NCBI GenBank assembly: GCA_022702085.1
Contig: JAKONF010000081.1
Coordinates: 1-8,378, forward strand
Source of the DNA: Rickettsiaceae bacterium
GTDB lineage: Bacteria; Pseudomonadota; Alphaproteobacteria; Rickettsiales; Rickettsiaceae
Length of the DNA stretch: 8,378 bases
Reading direction: 5' to 3'
The position numbers were made by a program, and so were the translations under genes. Shown in pieces: positions 7,801 to 8,378 of the stretch. Below the pieces are notes generated by a model. The model was not told where the DNA came from. It made no database searches and saw only the letters and a program-made list of their open reading frames with translations. Numbering within the stretch: the stretch's first letter is position 1; each line of letters starts with the position of its first letter.

Positions 7801-8022
7801 AATTAAAATAATACCTAAAAAAACAGTGTAATTCCAAACATGCGTTTCGGTATTTACATGTTGAAAATATTGATGATTTAGCCAAGGTATGTCTTCATCT
7901 TTTAGAACTTCTTTTTGTATTGATTTTACATTTCCAGTTGATCTTTCTTCTTCAATTCTACCAGCAGTAAATTCTTCTATAGCCTTCCAATAATTAATTA
8001 TACTCAATGGCGTTTCAAACAT
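4828..8022 (-). CDS. Large UPF1-like SF1 helicase with N-terminal domain and coiled-coil insertion
   Basis: This is an ATP-dependent DNA or RNA helicase/translocase of superfamily 1 (AAA_11/AAA_12, COG1112-like); substrate and role are unknown. Core motifs: Q306 (LNLAQQTAV), Walker A GPPGTGKS (325-332), Ia TSSNNAAVEN (390-399), Walker B ILIDEAGQASPQAA (769-782, D772-E773), III VVGDPMQIKPI (794-804), IV CPLIVHRRC (855-863), V GTIHTFQGKEAEVV (979-992) and VI LNVALTRAKN (1016-1025). All expected catalytic residues are present. Residues 1-290 (YWKAIEEFT, PWLN, WNYTVFLGI, ICSFQVNAHG) recall the N-terminal region of large SF1 helicases annotated only as AAA-domain proteins in actinobacteria and proteobacteria; that is memory, not a search. 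Between Ia and II lie ~370 residues with two probable coiled-coil arms (about 495-560 and 590-650) joined by an aromatic tip (KPSWYKRIWGMIFG), likely an antiparallel stalk. No nuclease, PLD or kinase domain is visible. GAGG at 8030-8033, 7 bases before the ATG, supports the start. Both flanks look degraded; no partner gene is seen. Confidence 0.9.
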   Translation of the reverse strand: MFETPLSIINYWKAIEEFTAGRIEEERSTGNVKSIQKEVLKDEDIPWLNHQYFQHVNTETHVWNYTVFLGIILIKDINREIISRLHDEEQFNNKDKDIEGVSSICSFQVNAHGQIIQNSLKMADWFTAINILGKNEDIKNANYNSKERISNKIKDLMFNLTDKLNSNEQRTKICFKDLKILTENCIELTGWQSLIEKNLVKNSAIIYSNQLKRPFREELKNSDDVLDHDSGITNSYILSDLEYITKEIKDNPNALPLGLTQYLNSQQIQKINLYEDKKSLQKFVSPKYLPIARWPNNGDHSLNLAQQTAVNLSLLDKEGLFSINGPPGTGKSTLLRDIIANIIVDRGKVLSSFENIDNAFVDNEKFKHEAFSYKVWELDAKLYGYEIFITSSNNAAVENISKEIPKLDSIDSKWNIDYFADIASFVHDEPCWGLGAAPLGNKKNRINYFNKFWSSKAQTENNSYTMGLEEYLKSNQPPITWASAREDFLITYDACSKLKDDLIELENIILTLPDLKIEKAIIDKHKVESVAKIKALQNQIELISKNIDELDVNMNHLKWSMEGKILLKPSWYKRIWGMIFGSHHLNKWQDEISSILNETETSRKQSITFNEQKNKLIKQCDNESEALKNYITSSEELALTINTYNSLIAEYEGQIGKHFPDDRLWELPKDQLHQILPWNYEKLHKLRGELFIKALKLHQAFIMNTSEKLMNNLRVMNLLMRSNNLPSEYDYLLKSVWASFFIVVPVVSSTFSSFANLCGGLGKGSIGWILIDEAGQASPQAAVGTFWRAKRIIVVGDPMQIKPIVSISNELDDSFRKFYGVSKQWSPLNESLQTISDRNNIYGAYTNNKENWIGCPLIVHRRCAEPMFSIANKIAYDNLMIYATTPTRTSLTKNFKSSWINVESAMFKNHWSDAEGQAVITLITKILGQTNDLPLIYIISPFKEVASQMRKKLSQNTRTWDLKQRTNSEIRSWINNSVGTIHTFQGKEAEVVIVLLGGNPNRYGGIDWASKEPNMLNVALTRAKNLVFVIGNYAIWSKLPYFQELGYALPKIEYYAEELEDAFA

Positions 8023-8062
8023 TTTTTATCCTCAAGTTTAATTATTAAGTGTTACAAGGCAT

Positions 8063-8093
8063 GGAGCGTCTCTAATTACAGTTGGGTAGAGCA
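8063..8093 (+). other. tRNA D-arm-like fragment
   Basis: CAGTTGGGTAGAGCA at 8079-8093 closely matches the common bacterial tRNA D-arm and loop, and GGAGCGT at 8063-8069 resembles a tRNA acceptor strand. The spacing between them is about 4 bases too long, the GCTC half of the D-stem is missing, and no T-arm (GGTTCGAATCC type) or matching acceptor strand follows within 90 bases. It is not a working tRNA. It could be the relic of a tRNA or of a tRNA-targeted integration, or chance. Confidence 0.25.
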
Positions 8094-8106
8094 TGAATTA
8101 TTCAAC

Positions 8107-8136
8107 TTTATAATATTACTAAATTATCTACAATAA
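8107..8136 (-). promoter_or_regulatory. Weak candidate promoter for the large helicase
   Basis: On the minus strand TTATTG (8131-8136) and TATAAA (8107-8112) are separated by 18 bases, giving a start near 8100 and a leader of about 78 bases. The leader contains CTCTA and TAGAG (minus strand) that could pair around a 12-base loop, and ends in the ribosome site. The matches are imperfect and the DNA is AT-rich, so support is modest. Confidence 0.25.
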
Positions 8137-8147
8137 TTTTTTGCTGA

Positions 8148-8357
8148 GTTTTTCTGAAGATATTCAAAAGTGAGCAAAATATTATAGGAGGTAAATTATT
8201 TAGTGCATAATGTGCATGCGGCCTTGGATTAGCTGATAAAACTGATCATTACAGAATGCAATTGATGAATACAGAAGATGTATTAAACGAGATAAAAAAC
8301 GATGAATGTGAAAAAAAAATAACGAGAGAAGTCAAAAAGAAGAAAAAGCTCAAGTAA
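8148..8357 (+). pseudogene. Broken short reading frame with A9 tract
   Basis: One plus-strand frame is open from 8148 (after TGA 8145-8147) to TAA 8355-8357 except for one TAA at 8208-8210. Before the break it reads VFLKIFKSEQNIIGGKLFSA and after it CACGLGLADKTDHYRMQ, then MNTEDVLNEIKNDECEKK and a Lys-rich end. The join resembles a short hydrophobic or lipoprotein-like N-terminus followed by a soluble part. Nine A's at 8311-8319 separate this frame from another that starts beyond the tract and runs open to the window edge (NNERSQKEEKAQVRLEATGK), so the original protein may have continued there. Without decay, the only intact ORF is ATG 8256 to 8357, 33 residues, with no ribosome site. AGGAGGT at 8186-8192 is a strong Shine-Dalgarno match, but the nearest start (GTG 8203) gives only 9 codons. 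I do not recognise the family. Confidence 0.3.
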
Positions 8358-8378
8358 GGTTAGAAGCTACAGGTAAGC

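Noticed and set aside
8063..8138. Functional tRNA gene
   Set aside because: Only the D-arm core matches; there is no T-arm, no closing acceptor strand and no proper anticodon loop (position 33 would be A rather than T).
8186..8205. Strong Shine-Dalgarno match AGGAGGT followed by GTG at 8203
   Set aside because: The GTG frame stops after nine codons, and the same bases encode IIGGK in the longer broken frame, so I do not call a separate gene.
8256..8357. Independent 33-residue gene from ATG 8256
   Set aside because: No ribosome site, and the same frame is coding-like well upstream of this ATG, so it reads better as part of a broken longer frame.
8162..8378. Reassignment of TGA to Trp to open the second frame near the right edge
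   Set aside because: That frame also contains TAA and TAG, and every confidently called gene in the window reads normally under the standard bacterial code.

Overview
The window is AT-rich throughout, roughly two thirds A+T judged by eye. It has wide intergenic spaces and mostly TAA stop codons, and two short stretches look like decayed reading frames. The gene content (SelO pseudokinase, RecD2-type helicase, a short basic protein with a hydrophobic centre) fits a host-associated alphaproteobacterium of the Rickettsiales type. That placement is an inference from composition and recalled similarity; no rRNA or other marker gene is present.

Layout, left to right. On the minus strand, 1-1400 holds the first 466 codons of selO (protein adenylyltransferase, old names YdiU/UPF0061); its last ~20 codons lie beyond the left edge. 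Upstream of it on the same strand is an unrecognised 222-223-residue protein (1473-2144) with a ~48-residue Ala/Val/Gly-rich hydrophobic core between basic arms. A 194-base divergent spacer with three consecutive AT-rich dyads separates that gene from recD2 (2339-4582, plus strand), a full-length 747-residue SF1B helicase with all motifs intact. A 245-base convergent spacer follows. It holds a perfect 12-bp hairpin placed almost midway between the two stop codons and a possible two-piece remnant reading frame. Next, on the minus strand, is a 1064-residue UPF1-like SF1 helicase (4828-8022) with a ~290-residue N-terminal region and a ~370-residue coiled-coil insertion between motifs Ia and II. 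The right 356 bases contain its putative promoter, a tRNA D-arm-like scrap and a broken reading frame that ends in an A9 tract and a second, shifted frame.

The genes do not form one obvious pathway. RecD2 is a DNA-repair and recombination helicase, and SelO transfers AMP to proteins in redox homeostasis. The large helicase belongs to a widespread family with no settled function and is the likeliest accessory (mobile-island or defence-type) gene here, because it is flanked on both sides by sequence resembling gene debris. No CRISPR array, insertion sequence, rRNA or intact tRNA was found. I do not see a convincing new multi-gene system. The best leads are the large helicase, the membrane-hairpin protein with its dyad-rich divergent control region, and the broken frame with the A9 tract.
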